The translations under genes were made by a program, and so were the position numbers. DNA of 64,000 bases from Symsagittifera roscoffensis (Eukaryota; Xenacoelomorpha; Acoela; Convolutidae), in NCBI RefSeq assembly GCF_963678635.1, contig NC_087064.1:12258819-12322818 (forward strand), in the 5' to 3' direction. The notes under the pieces were generated by a model that saw only the letters and a list, made by a program, of their open reading frames with translations, ran no database searches and was not told the DNA's origin. This document shows, in pieces, positions 33,333 to 44,887 of the stretch (position 1 is its first letter; each line of letters begins with the position of its first letter).

Positions 33333-36300
33333 GCAGATTCTTTTCCTAGAAAAGCGCAAACTTAAACTTTTGTAACTTTTTACTGTTCCACTAACAAAAA
33401 AAGGGAAAAATTACCCAAATAATTAGCTGAATTCGAAACTTCAGTTAAAATGAAACAAAGTTTTCATGATTTTGATTCAAAGCTTTGATGAAAATAACTG
33501 GATGATAGAGCAAAACTTTGCTGGAACAATTATAGCAGTTAAAAACCAGCATCGGTGGTTCAGTTGTAGCATTGTCGCCTGCCACGCGATAGACGCAATT
33601 TCGATTCCCGTCTGATGCAAAGCAGAAAAGCAGACAAATTTTGCCGGAAAAGCACAAACCTAAATTTTTGCAACTTTTTACTGTTCCACTGTCAAAAAAG
33701 AGGAAACTACTTCAATTAGAATGAAACACATTTTTCATGATTTTTTTTCGAAGTTACAAAGAAAAAAATGGATTGAAAAGCAAAGCTTTGTTCAAACGAT
33801 TAAAATAATGTAATAACAGCATCGGTCGTTCAGTTGAAGCATTGTCGGCTTCCACGCAAAAGACCATGGTTCGATTCCCGGGCGATGCAAAGCAGAAAAG
33901 CAGAAAAATTTTTCTAGAAAAGCGCAATTTTACGTTTTTTCAATTTTTTATTGTGCCACTGTCAAAAAAGAGGAAGCCTACTCAAATAATTAGCTGAATT
34001 CGAAACCTCAATTAAATTGAAACAAAGTTTTCATGATTTTGATTCTACGCTTTGATGAAAATAATTGGATGATAGAGCAAAACTTTGCTGGAACAATTAT
34101 GGCAGTTAAAATCAAGCATCGGTGGTTCAGTTGTAGCATTGTCGCCTGCCACGCGATAGAACCGGGCTCGATTCACGGCCGATGCAAAGCAGCAAAGCAA
34201 AAAAATTTGCCGAAAAAGCAAAAACTTAAATTTTTTCATTTTTCTACTGTTCCACTGTCAAAAAAGAGGAAACTACCAAAATATTCAGCTGAGTTAAAAA
34301 AACCTCAATTAGACTGAAACAAATTTTTCATGATTTTGTTCAAAGTTTTGATGAAAGAAATGGATTGAAGAGCAAAAATTGGTTCAAACAATTAAAATAG
34401 TGTTCATCAAGCATCGCTGGTTCAGTGATAGAATTGTCGCCTGCCACGCGATAAACCCGGCTTCGATTCCCGGCCGATGCAAAGCAGAAAAAATTTCCTA
34501 GGAAAGAGCAGTCTTAAACTTTTGTAACTTATTACTGTTCCACTGTCAAAAAATAAGAAAACTACTCAAATAAATAGCTGAAGTTCAAAACGATTAAAAC
34601 AGTTAAAAATCAAGCATCGGTGGTTCAGTTGTAGCATTGACGCCTTCCACGCGCAGATTCTTTTCCTAGAAAAGCGCAAACTTAAACTTTTGTAACTTTT
34701 TACTGTTCCACTAACAAAAAAAGGGAAAAATTACCCAAATAATTAGCTGAATTCGAAACTTCAGTTAAAATGAAACAAAGTTTTCATGATTTTGATTCAA
34801 AGCTTTGATGAAAATAACTGGATGATAGAGCAAAACTTTGCTGGAACAATTATAGCAGTTAAAAACCAGCATCGGTGGTTCAGTTGTAGCATTGTCGCCT
34901 GCCACGCGATAGACGCAATTTCGATTCCCGTCTGATGCAAAGCAGAAAAGCAGACAAATTTTGCCGGAAAAGCACAAACCTAAATTTTTGCAACTTTTTA
35001 CTGTTCCACTGTCAAAAAAGAGGAAACTACTTCAATTAGAATGAAACAAATTTTTCATGATTTTTTTTCGAAGTTACAAAGAAAAAAATGGATTGAAAAG
35101 CAAAACTTTGTTCAAACGATTAAAATAATGTAATAACAGCATCGGTCGTTCAGTTGAAGCATTGTCGGCTTCCACGCAAAAGACCATGGTTCGATTCCCG
35201 GGCGATGCAAAGCAGAAAAGCAGAAAAATTTTTCTAGAAAAGCGCAATTTTACGTTTTTTCAATTTTTTATTGTGCCACTGTCAAAAAAGAGGAAGCCTA
35301 CTCAAATAATTAGCTGAATTCGAAACCTCAATTAAATTGAAACAAAGTTTTCATGATTTTGATTCTACGCTTTGATGAAAATAATTGGATGATAGAGCAA
35401 AACTTTGCTGGAACAATTATGGCAGTTAAAATCAAGCATCGGTGGTTCAGTTGTAGCATTGTCGCCTGCCACGCGATAGAACCGGGCTCGATTCACGGCC
35501 GATGCAAAGCAGCAAAGCAAAAAATTTTGCCGAAAAAGCAAAAACTTAAATTTTTTCATTTTTCTACTGTTCCACTGTCAAAAAAGAGGAAACTACCAAA
35601 ATATTCAGCTGAGTTCAAAACCTCAATTAGACTGAAACAAACTTTTCATGATTTTGTTCAAAGTTTTGATGAAAAAAAATGGATTGAAGAGCAAAAATTG
35701 GTTCAAACAATTAAAATAGTGTTCATCAAGCATCGCTGGTTCAGTAATAGAATTGTCGCCTGCCACGCGATAAACCCGGCTTCGATTCCCGGGCGATGCA
35801 AAGCAGAAAAAATTTCCTAGGAAAGAGCAGTCTTAAACTTTTGTAACTTATTACTGTTCCACTGTCAAAAAATAAGAAAACTACTCAAATAAATAGCTGA
35901 AGTTCAAAACGATTAAAACAGTTAAAAATCAAGCATCGGTGGTTCAGTTGTAGCATTGACGCCTTCCACGCGCAGATTCTTTTCCTAGAAAAGCGCAAAC
36001 TTAAACTTTTGTAACTTTTTACTGTTCCACTAACAAAAAAAGGGAAAAATTACCCAAATAATTAGCTGAATTCGAAACTTCAGTTAAAATGAAACAAAGT
36101 TTTCATGATTTTGATTCAAAGCTTTGATGAAAATAACTGGATGATAGAGCAAAACTTTGCTGGAACAATTATAGCAGTTAAAAACCAGCATCGGTGGTTC
36201 AGTTGTAGCATTGTCGCCTTCCACGCGCAGATTGTTTTCCTAGAAAAGCGCAAACTTAAACTTTTGTAATTTTTTACTGTTCCACTAACAAAAAAATGGA

Positions 36301-38466
36301 AAAATTACCCAAATAATTAGCTGAATTCGAAACTTCAGTTAAAATGAAACAAAGTTTTCATGATTTTGATTCAAAGCTTTGATGAAAATAATTGGATGAT
36401 AGAGCAAAACTTTGCTGGAACAATTATAGCAGTTAAAATCAAGCATCGGTGGTTCAGTTGTAGCATTGTCGCCTTCCACGCAATAGACCATGGTTCGATT
36501 CCCGGGTGATGCAAAGCAGAAAAGCAGAAAAAAGTTTCTAGAAAAGCGCAATTTTACGTTTTTTCAATTTTATCTTGTGCCACTGTCAAAAAAGAGGAAG
36601 CCTACTCAAATAATTAGCTGAATTCGAAGCCTCAATTAAATTGAAACCAAGTTTTCATGATTTTGATTCAACGCTTTAATGAAAAACTTGGATGATGAGC
36701 AAAACTTTGCTGGATCGATTACAGCAGTTAAAATCAAGCAGCGGTGGTTCAGTGGTAGAATTGTCTCCTGCCACGCGATAGGCCCGGGTTCAATTCACGG
36801 CCGATGCAAAGCAGCAAAGCAAAAAATTTTGCCGGAAAAGCGCAAAATTAAATTTTTCATTTTTTTTGCTGTTCCACTGTCAAAAAAGAGGAAACTACCA
36901 AAATATTCAGCTGAGTTCAAAACCTCAATTAGACTGAAAGAAAGCTTTCATGATTTTGTTCAAAGTTTTGATGACAAAATTGGATTGAAGAGCAGAACTT
37001 TGTTGAAACGATTAAAATAGTGTAAATCAAGCATCGCTGGTTCAGTGGTAGGAGTGTCGCATCCCACGCGATAGACGCATGTTCGCTTCCCGGCCGATGC
37101 ATAGCAGAAAAAATTTCCTAGGAAAGAGCAGTTTTAAACTTTTGTAACTTATTACTGTTCCACTGTCAAGAAAGATGAAAACTACTCAAATAAATAGCTG
37201 CATTTTAAAACTCAAATGAATTGAATCTTTCATGATTTTGATTCAAAAAATTGTTAAAAATATGACATGAAGGGCAATGTTTTTGTTCAAACGGTGAACA
37301 ACATAATTCAAGCATCAGTGGTGCAGTGGCAGGATTGCCGCCTGCCAAGCAATATACTCGTGTTCGAGTCCCGGTCGATGCAGTGCACAGAGTTTTAATA
37401 GAGAAGCCCAAGTTTAAACTTTTGTAATTTTTACTGTCCACTGTCAAAAAGAGGAAAAATACTGAAAAATTCAGCTGAATTCAAAACCTCAATTAGAATG
37501 AAACAAAGTTTTCATGTTTTTGTTCAAAGTTTTGATGAAAAGGTTGGATTGAAGAGCAAAACTTTGTTCAAACTATCAAAACCAACTACATCAAGCATCG
37601 GTGGTTCAGTCGTAGAATTGTCGCCTGCCACGCGATAGACCAGATTTCAATTCCCGTCCGATGCAAAGCAGTAAAGCAGAAAATTTATGCCGGAAAAGCA
37701 CAAATTTAATTTTCTGCAACTTTTCACTTTTCCACTGTCAAAAAAGAGGAAACTAATGAACTATTCAGCTGAATTCAAAACCTCAATTAGAATGAAACAA
37801 ATTTTTTATGATTTTGTTCGAAGTTTTGGAGAAAAAACTGGATTGAAGAGCAAAACTTTATTCAAACGATTAAAATAGTGTAAATCAAGCATCGCCGGTT
37901 CAGTGGTAGAATTGTCGCCTCCCACGCGATTAACGCATGTTCGCTTCCCGGCCGATGCATAGCAGAAAAAATTTCCTAGGAAAGAGCGGTCTTAAACTTT
38001 TGTAACTTATTACTGTTCCACTGTCAAAAAAGAGGAAAACTACTCAAATAAAGAGCTGAAGTTCAAAAATCAAATGAAATGAATCATTCATGGTTTTGAT
38101 TCAAAAATTTAGTGAAAAGTTGAAATGAAGAGCAAAATTTTCAAACCGATGTTAAAACAGATAAAAATCAAGCATCGGTGGTTCAGTTGTAGCATTGACG
38201 CTTTTCACACGATAGACCATGGTTCGATTCCCGAGCGATGCAAAGCAGAAAAGTAGAAAAAATTTTCTAGAAAAGCGCAATTTTACGTTTTTTCAATTTT
38301 TTACGGTGCCACTGTCAAAAAAGGGGAAAACTACTAAAATAATTAGCTGAATTCGAAACCTCAATTAAAATGAAACAAATTTTTTATGATTTTGGTTCAA
38401 CGCTTTGTTGAAAACTTGGATGATAGAGCAGAACTTTGCTGGAGCGATTATAGCAGTTTAAATAAA

Positions 38467-38537
38467 GCATCGGTGGTTCAGTGGTAGAATTGTCGCCTGC
38501 CACGCGATAGACGCGGGTTCGATTCACGGCCGATGCA
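38467..38537 (+). pseudogene. A-like tRNA-Gly (GCC) unit, two T-stem mismatches
   Basis: T stem GCGGG/CACGG. The acceptor, D and anticodon arms equal class A. A relative of 28952 and 41057 with one more change. Confidence 0.62.
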
Positions 38538-38759
38538 CAGCAGCAAAGCAAAAAATTTTGCCGGAAAATCGCAAACCTAAATTTTTTCAATTTTTTACTG
38601 TTCCACTGTCAAAAATGAGGAAACTACCGAAATGTTCAGCTGAATTCAAAACCTCAATTAGAACGAAACAAATTTTTTATGATTTTGTTCGAAGTTTTGG
38701 AGAAAAAACTGGATTGAAGAGCAAAACTTTAATCAAACGATTAAAATAGTGTAAAATAA

Positions 38760-38830
38760 GGATCGGTGGTTCAGTGGTAGAATTGTCGCCTGCCACGCAA
38801 TAGAGCCGGGTTCGATTCCCGGCCGATGCA
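38760..38830 (+). pseudogene. A-like tRNA-Gly (GCC) unit, acceptor and anticodon-stem mismatches
   Basis: Starts GGATCGG (second acceptor pair lost) and has anticodon stem GTCGC/GCAAT with one mismatch. The T arm CCGGG TTCGATT CCCGG is perfect. Confidence 0.6.
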
Positions 38831-39305
38831 TAGCAGAAAAAAGCTTTGTAACTTATTACTGTTCCACTGTCAAAAAAGAGGAAAACTACTCAAATAAATA
38901 GCTGAAGTTCAAAAATCAAATGAAATGAATCATTCAAGGTTTTGATTCAAAAATTTAGTGAAAAATTGAAATGAAGAGCAAAATTTTTAAACCGATGTTA
39001 AAACAGATAAAAATCAAGCATCGGTGGTTCAGTTGTAGCATTGACGCTTTTCACACGATAGACCATGATTCGATTTCCGAGCGATGCAAAGCAGAAAAGC
39101 AGAAAAATTTTTCTAGAAAAGCGCAATTTTACGTTTTTTCAATTTTTACTGTGCCAAAAAAGAGGAAAACTACTAAAATAATTAGCTGAATTCGAAACCT
39201 CAATTAAAATGAAACAAATTTCTTATGATTTTGATTCAACGCTTTGTTGAAAACTTGGATGATAGAGCAGAACTTTGCTGGAGCGATTATAGCAGTTAAA
39301 ATAAA

Positions 39306-39376
39306 GCATCGGTGGTTCAGTGGTAGAATTGTCATCTGCCACGCGATAGACGCGGGTTCGATTCTCGGCCGATGCA
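39306..39376 (+). pseudogene. A-like tRNA-Gly (GCC) unit, broken anticodon stem
   Basis: The anticodon stem is GTCAT/GCGAT with an A-C mismatch, and the T stem GCGGG/CTCGG has further mismatches. Confidence 0.68.
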
Positions 39377-39890
39377 CAGCAGCAAAGAAAAACATTTTGC
39401 CGGAAAATCGCAAACCTAAATTTTTTCAATTTTTTACTGTTCCACTGTCAAAAATGAGGAAAATACCGAAATATTCAGCTGAGTTCAAAAACTCAATTAG
39501 ACTGTAACAAAGTTTTTATAATTTTGTTCGAAGTTTTGATGAAAAATATGGATTGAAGAGCAAAACTTTGTTCAAACTATCAAAACAGATTACATCAAGC
39601 ATCGGTGGTTCAGTCGTAGAAATGTCGCCTGCCATGCGATAGACCCGATTTCAATTCTCATCCCATGCAAAGCAGAAAAGCAGAAAAATTATGCCGGAAA
39701 AGCGCAAACTTAAATTTTGCAACTTTTTACTGTTCCACTGTCAAAAAAGACGAAACTACTGAAATATTCAGCTGAATTCAAAACCTCAATTAGAATGAAA
39801 CAAATTTTTCATAATTTTACTCGAAGTTTCGAAGAAAAAACTGGATTGAAGAGCAAAACTTTATTCAACGATTAAAATAGTGTAAACCAA

Positions 39891-39961
39891 GCATCGGTGG
39901 TTCAGTGGTAGAATTGTCGCCTGCCACGCGATAGACCCGAGCTCGATTCCCGGCCGATGCA
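39891..39961 (+). tRNA. tRNA-Gly (GCC), A-like, altered T arm
   Basis: The acceptor and anticodon arms are intact. The T arm reads CCGAG CTCGATT CCCGG: one A-C mismatch, and the T54 position is C, which also spoils the B box. Probably weakly expressed or dead. Confidence 0.5.
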
Positions 39962-41056
39962 AAGCAGCAAAGCAAAAAATTTTGCCGGAAAAGCGCAAAC
40001 CTAATTTTTTTCATTTTTTTTACTGTTCCACTGTCAAAAATGAGGAAACTACCGAAATATTCAGCTGAGTTCAATACCTCAATTAGACTGTAACAAAATT
40101 TTTATGTTTTTGCTCAAAGTTTTGATGAAAAGGTTGGATTGAAGAGCAAAACTTTGTTCAAACTATCAAAACCAACTACATCAAGCATCGGTGGTTCAGT
40201 CGTAGAATTGTCGCCTGCCATGCGATAGACCCGATTTTAATTCCCGTCCGATGCAAAGCAGTAAAGCAGAAAGTTTATGCCGGAAAAGCACAAACTTAAA
40301 TTTCTGCAACTTTTCACAGTTCCACTTTCAAAAAAGAGGAAACTAATGAATATTCAGCTGAATTCAAAACCTCAATTATAATGAAACAAATTTTTTATGA
40401 TTTTGTTCGAAGTTTTGGAGAAAAAACTGGATTGAAGAGCAAAACTTTATTAAAACGATTGAAAAAGTGTAAATCAAGCATCGCTGGTTTAGTGGTAGAA
40501 TTGTCGCCTCCCACGCGATAGACGCATGTTCGCTTCCCGGCCGATGCATAGCAGAAAAAATTTCCTAGGAAAGAGCGGTCTTAAATTTTTGTAATTTATT
40601 ACTGTTCCACTGTCAAAAAAGAGGAAAGCTACTCAAATAAAGAGCTGAAGTTCAAAAATCAAATGAAATGAATCATTCATGGTTTTGATTCAAAAATTTA
40701 GTGAAAAAGTGAAATGAAGAGCAAAGTGTTTGTTCAAACGGTTAAAACAGATAAAAATCAAGCATCGGTGGTTCAGTTGTAGCATTGACGCTTCACACAC
40801 GATAGACCATGGTTCGATTCCCGAGCGATGCAAAGCAGAAAAGCAGAAAAAATTTTTTAGAAAAGCGCAATGTTACGTTTTTTCAATTTTTTACTGTGCC
40901 ACTGTCAAAAAAGACGAAAACTTTTAAAATAATTAGCTGAATTCGAAACCTCATTTAAAATGAAACAATTTTTTTATGATTTTGTTTCAATGCTTTGTTG
41001 AAAACTTGGATGATAGAGCAAAACTTTGCTGGAGCGATTATAGCAGTTAAAATAAA

Positions 41057-41127
41057 GCATCGGTGGTTCAGTGGTAGAATTGTCGCCTGCCACGCGATAG
41101 ACGCGGGTTCGATTCCCGGCCGATGCA
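41057..41127 (+). tRNA. tRNA-Gly (GCC), A-like, one T-stem mismatch
   Basis: The same body as 28952, with T stem GCGGG/CCCGG and everything else paired. Related to 38467 and 39306, which have further damage. Confidence 0.66.
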
Positions 41128-41645
41128 CAGCAGCAAAGCAAAAAATTTTGCCGGAAAATCGCAAACCTGAAATTTTTAAATTTTTTATACTGTTCCACTG
41201 TCAAAAATGAGGAAACTACCGAAATATTCAGCTGAGTTTAAAAACTCAATTAGACTGTAACAAAGTTTTCATGATTTTGTTCAAAGTTTTGATGAAAAAG
41301 TTGGATTGAAGAGCAAAACTTTGTTCAAACTATCAAAACAGATTACATCAAGCATCGGTGGTTCAGTCGTAGAATTTTCGCCCGCCACGCGATAGACCCG
41401 ATTTCAATTCTCATCCGATGCAAAGCAGAAAAGCAGAAAAATTATGCCGGAAAAGCGCAAACTTAAATTTCTGCAACTTTTTACTGTTCCACTGTCAAAG
41501 AAGAGGAAACTACTGAAATATTCAGCTGAATTCAAAACCTCAGTTAGAATGAAACAAATTTTTCATGATTTTACTCGAAGTTTTGAAGAAAAAACTGGAT
41601 TGAAGAGCAAAACTTTATTCAAACGATTAAAACAGTGTAAAACAA

Positions 41646-41715
41646 GCATCGGTGGTTCAGTGGTAGAATTGTCGCCTGCACCCTATAGACCCGGGTTCGA
41701 TTCCCGGCCGATGCA
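41646..41715 (+). pseudogene. Class A-derived unit with a one-base deletion in the anticodon arm
   Basis: GTCGCCTGCACCCTATAGAC replaces the 21-base class A anticodon segment, so the unit is 70 nt and the loop cannot form normally. The rest, including the T arm and acceptor, equals class A: a freshly damaged gene. Confidence 0.75.
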
Positions 41716-42219
41716 TAGCAGAAAAAATTTCCTAGGAAAGAGCAGTCCTAAACTTCTATAACTGATTACTGTTCAACTGTCAAAAAAGAGGAAAACTACT
41801 CAAATAAAAGGCTGAAGTTCAAAACTCAAGTGAAATGATTTAGATTTTGTTTCGAAAATTTAGTGAAAAATTGAAATGAAGTGCAAAGTTTTTGTTCAAA
41901 CGATTAAAACAGAAAAAAATCAAGCATCGGTGGTTCAGTTGTAGCATTGACGCCTTCCACGCGATAGACCATGGTTCGATTCACGGGCGATGCGAAGCAG
42001 AAAAGCAGAAAAATTTTTCTAGAAAAGCGCAATTTTACGTTTTTTCAAGTTTTTACTGTGCCACTGTCAAAAAAAAAGGAAAACTACTAAAACAATTAGC
42101 TGAATTCGAAATCTCAATTAAAATGAAACAAATTTTTCATAATTTTACTCGAAGTTTCGAAGAAAAAACTGGATTGAAGAGCAAAACTTTATTCAAACGA
42201 TTAAAATAGTGTAAACCAA

Positions 42220-42290
42220 GCATCGGTGGTTCAGTGGTAGAATTGTCGCCTGCCACGCGATAGACCCGAGCTCGATTCCCGGCCGATGCA
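42220..42290 (+). tRNA. tRNA-Gly (GCC), A-like, altered T arm
   Basis: The same CCGAG CTCGATT T arm as 39891, and a nearly identical flank, so the two units are duplicates about 2.33 kb apart. Confidence 0.5.
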
Positions 42291-42520
42291 AAGCAGCAAA
42301 GCAAAAAATTTTGCCGGAAAAGCGCAAACCTAAATTTTTTCATTTTTTTACTGTTCCACTGTCAAAAATGAGGAAACTACCGAAATATTCAGCTGAGTTC
42401 AAAACCTCAATTATACTAACAAAGTTTTCATGATTTTGTTCGAAGTTTTGATGAAAAAAATGGATTGAAGAGCGAAACTTTCTTCAAACGATTAAAATAG
42501 TGTTAAGCAAGCTTCGCTGG

Positions 42521-42591
42521 TTTAGTGATAGAATTGTCGCCTGGCACACGATGGTCCCGGGTTTGATTCCCGGCCGATGCACAGCAGAAAA
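42521..42591 (+). pseudogene. tRNA-Gly-like unit with GGC in the anticodon position
   Basis: Starts GCTTCGC; loop CTGGCAC gives GGC (alanine-like). The stem GTCGC/ACGAT loses a pair and the B box reads GGTTTGATTCC. Confidence 0.68.
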
Positions 42592-43361
42592 AATTTCCTA
42601 GGAAAGAGCAGTCTTAAACTTTTGTAACTTATTACTGCTCAACTGTCAAAAAAGAAGAAAACTACTCAAATAAATAGCTGAAGTTCAAAACTCAAATGAA
42701 ATGAATCATTCATGATTTTGATTCAAAATTTTGGTGAAAAATTGAAACGAAGGGCAAAGTTTTTGTTCAAACGGTGAACAACTTAATTCAAGCAGCAGTG
42801 GTTCAGTGGCAGGATTGTCGCCTGCCAAGCAATATACCCATGTTTGAGTCCCGGTCGATGCAGCGCAGAGAGTTTAACTAGAAAAGCGCAAGTTTAAACT
42901 TTTGTATTTTTTTACTGTCCACTGTCAAAAAGAGGAAAAATACTAAAGTATTCAGCCGAATTCAAAACTTCAATTAGAATGAAACAAAGTTTTCATGATT
43001 TTATTTGAAGTTTTGATGAAAAGATTGGGTTGAAGAGCAAAACTTTGTTCAAACTATCAAAACAGGTTTCATCAAGCATCGGTGGTTCAGTCGTAGAATT
43101 GTCGCCTGCCACGCAATAGACCCAATTTTGATTCCCGTCTGATGCAACGCAGAAAAGCAGACAAATTTTGCCGGAAAACTTAAATTTTTTCATTTTTTTA
43201 CTGTTCCACTGTCAAAAAAGAGGAAACTACTGAAATATTCAGCTGAATTCAACTTCAATTAGAATGAAACAATTTTTTCATGATTTTTTTTCGAAGTTAC
43301 GAACTAAAAAATAGATTGAAAAGCAAAACTTTGTTCAAACGATTAAATTAATGTAAATACA

Positions 43362-43424
43362 GCATCAGTTGAAGCATTTTCGGCTTCCACGCAAAAGACC
43401 ATGGTTCGATTCCCGGGCGATGCA
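43362..43424 (+). pseudogene. Class I' unit lacking the D arm (63 nt)
   Basis: Eight bases have been lost so that GCATCAGTTGAAGC replaces the class I 5' end; no D arm can form and the A box is destroyed. The B box remains. Copies of the same length lie at 45971-46033 and 47137-47199, showing the deletion was amplified afterwards. Confidence 0.78.
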
Positions 43425-43944
43425 AAGCAGAAAAGCAGAAAAATTTTCATAGAAAAGCGCAATTTTACGTTTTTTCAATTTTTTATTGTGCCACTGTTAA
43501 AAAAGAGGAAACCTACTCAAATAATTAGCTGAATTCGAAACCTCAATTAAATTGAAACAAAGTTTTCATGATTTTGATTCTACGCTTTGATGAAAAACTT
43601 GGATGATGAGCAAAACTTTGTTGGATCGATTATAGCAGTTTGAATCAAGCAGCGGTGGTTCAGTGGTAGAATTGTCGCCTGCCACGCGATAAAACCGGGT
43701 TCGATTCACGGACGATGCAAAGCAGCAAAGCAAAAAATTTTGCCGGAAAAGCGCAAACTTAAATTTTTTCATTTTTTTACTGTTCCACTGTCAAAAAAAA
43801 AGAGGAAACTACCAAAATATTCAGCTGAGTTCAAAACCTCAATTAGACTGAAACAAAGTTTTCATGATTTTGTTCAAAGTTTTGATGAAAAAAATGGATT
43901 GAAGAGCTGAAATTGGTTCAAACAATTAAAATAGTATTAATCAA

Positions 43945-44015
43945 GCATCGCTGGTTCAGTGATAGAATTGTCGGCTGCCACGCTATAGACCCGGGTTCGA
44001 TTCCCGGCCGAAGCA
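43945..44015 (+). pseudogene. Class J unit: tRNA-Gly-like (GCC), perfect T arm, broken acceptor (reference)
   Basis: The T arm is the class A form, but the acceptor pairs GCATCGC with CCGAAGC, leaving two mismatches, and the D loop is AGTGATA. Members with GCC: 46553, 47722, and 51193 and 51486, which begin GCATCGG and lose fewer pairs. All share the trailer AAGTAGGAGAG. Confidence 0.7.
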
Positions 44016-44816
44016 AAGTAGGAGAGCCAAAAATTTTGCCGGAAAAGCTCAAACTTAAATTTTTTCAGTTTTTTACTGTTCCACTGTCAAAAAAGAGGAA
44101 ACTACCAAAATATTCAGCTGAGTTCAAAACCTCAATTAGAGTGAAACAAAGTTTTCATAATTTTGTTCAAAGTTTTGATGAAAAAAATGGATTGAAGAGC
44201 AAAAATTGGTTCAAACAATTAAATTAGTATTAATCAAGCATCGCTGGTTCAGTGATAGAATTGTCGCCTGTCACGCGATAGACCCGGGTTCGATTCACGG
44301 CCGATGCTTAGCAGAAAAAATTTCCTAGGAAAGAGCAGTCTTAAACTTTTGTAAATTATTACTGTTCCACTCTCAAAAATGAGGAAAACTATTCAAATAA
44401 ATAGCTGAAGTTCAAAACTCAAATGAAATGAATCATTCATGAATTTGATTCAAAAATTTGGTGAAAAATTGAAATGAAGAGCAAAGTTTTCGTTCAAACG
44501 ATTGAAAAAGATGAAAAATCAAGCATCGGTGGTTCAGTTGTAGCATTGTCGACTTCCACGCGATGGACCATGGTTCGATTCCCGGGCGATGCAAAGCAGA
44601 AAAGAGGAAAATGTTTCTAGAAAAGCAAAAATTTACGTTTTTTCAATTTTTTACTTTGCCACTGTCAAAAAAGAGGAAAACTACTCTAATAATTAGCTGA
44701 ATTCGACACCTCAATCAAAAAGAAACAAAATTTTCATGATTTTGATTTAATGCTTTGATGAAAAACTTGGATGATAGAGCAAAACTTTGCTGGAACGATT
44801 ATAGCAGTTGAATCAA

Positions 44817-44887
44817 GCATCGATGGTTCAGTGATAGAATTGTCGCCTGCCATGCGATATACCCGGGTTCGATTTCCGGCAGATGCA
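44817..44887 (+). pseudogene. Class K unit: tRNA-Gly-like (GCC) (reference)
   Basis: GCATCGA opens the unit and CAGATGC closes it, so two acceptor pairs fail. The T stem CCGGG/TCCGG still pairs with one G-U. The loop is CTGCCAT here and at 49171, CTGCCAC at 58187. The unit at 48593 has a Q-like 3' half (TTCAATTCACGG). Confidence 0.7.

Larger units (their letters stand above)
31400..36160 (+). repeat. 1,320-base five-unit higher-order repeat, nearly identical copies
   Basis: The cycle is Q, F, truncated half, E, I. Q starts at 31476, 32796, 34116 and 35436; F at 31771, 33091, 34411 and 35730; halves at 31974, 33294, 34614 and 35933; E at 32229, 33549 and 34869; I at 32499, 33819 and 35139. 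By eye the copies between 32.7 and 35.3 kb differ only at scattered single bases (for example AAACACA at 33725 against AAACAAA). In the last cycle the E position has become another half unit at 36188. Confidence 0.93.
36160..43300 (+). repeat. Mixed region of decayed units
   Basis: Unit starts: 36188 (half), 36443 (B), 36738 (Q), 37031 (G), 37312 (D), 37595 (E), 37889 (G), 38172 (H), 38467 (A-like), 38760 (A-like), 39018 (H), 39306 (A-like, broken), 39599 (E), 39891 (A-like), 40185 (E), 40478 (G), 40762 (H), 41057 (A-like), 41352 (E), 41646 (A, one base deleted), 41924 (B), 42220 (A-like), 42521 (GGC anticodon), 42792 (D), 43076 (E). The E-G-H-A-like order repeats loosely. Confidence 0.85.

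Noticed and set aside
35353-35820. 155-codon open frame, the longest in the window
   Set aside because: It runs through two tRNA-like units and their spacers, is present in shorter form in the other copies of the 1,320-base repeat, and has no domain, no conserved start and no codon-level constraint that I can see.
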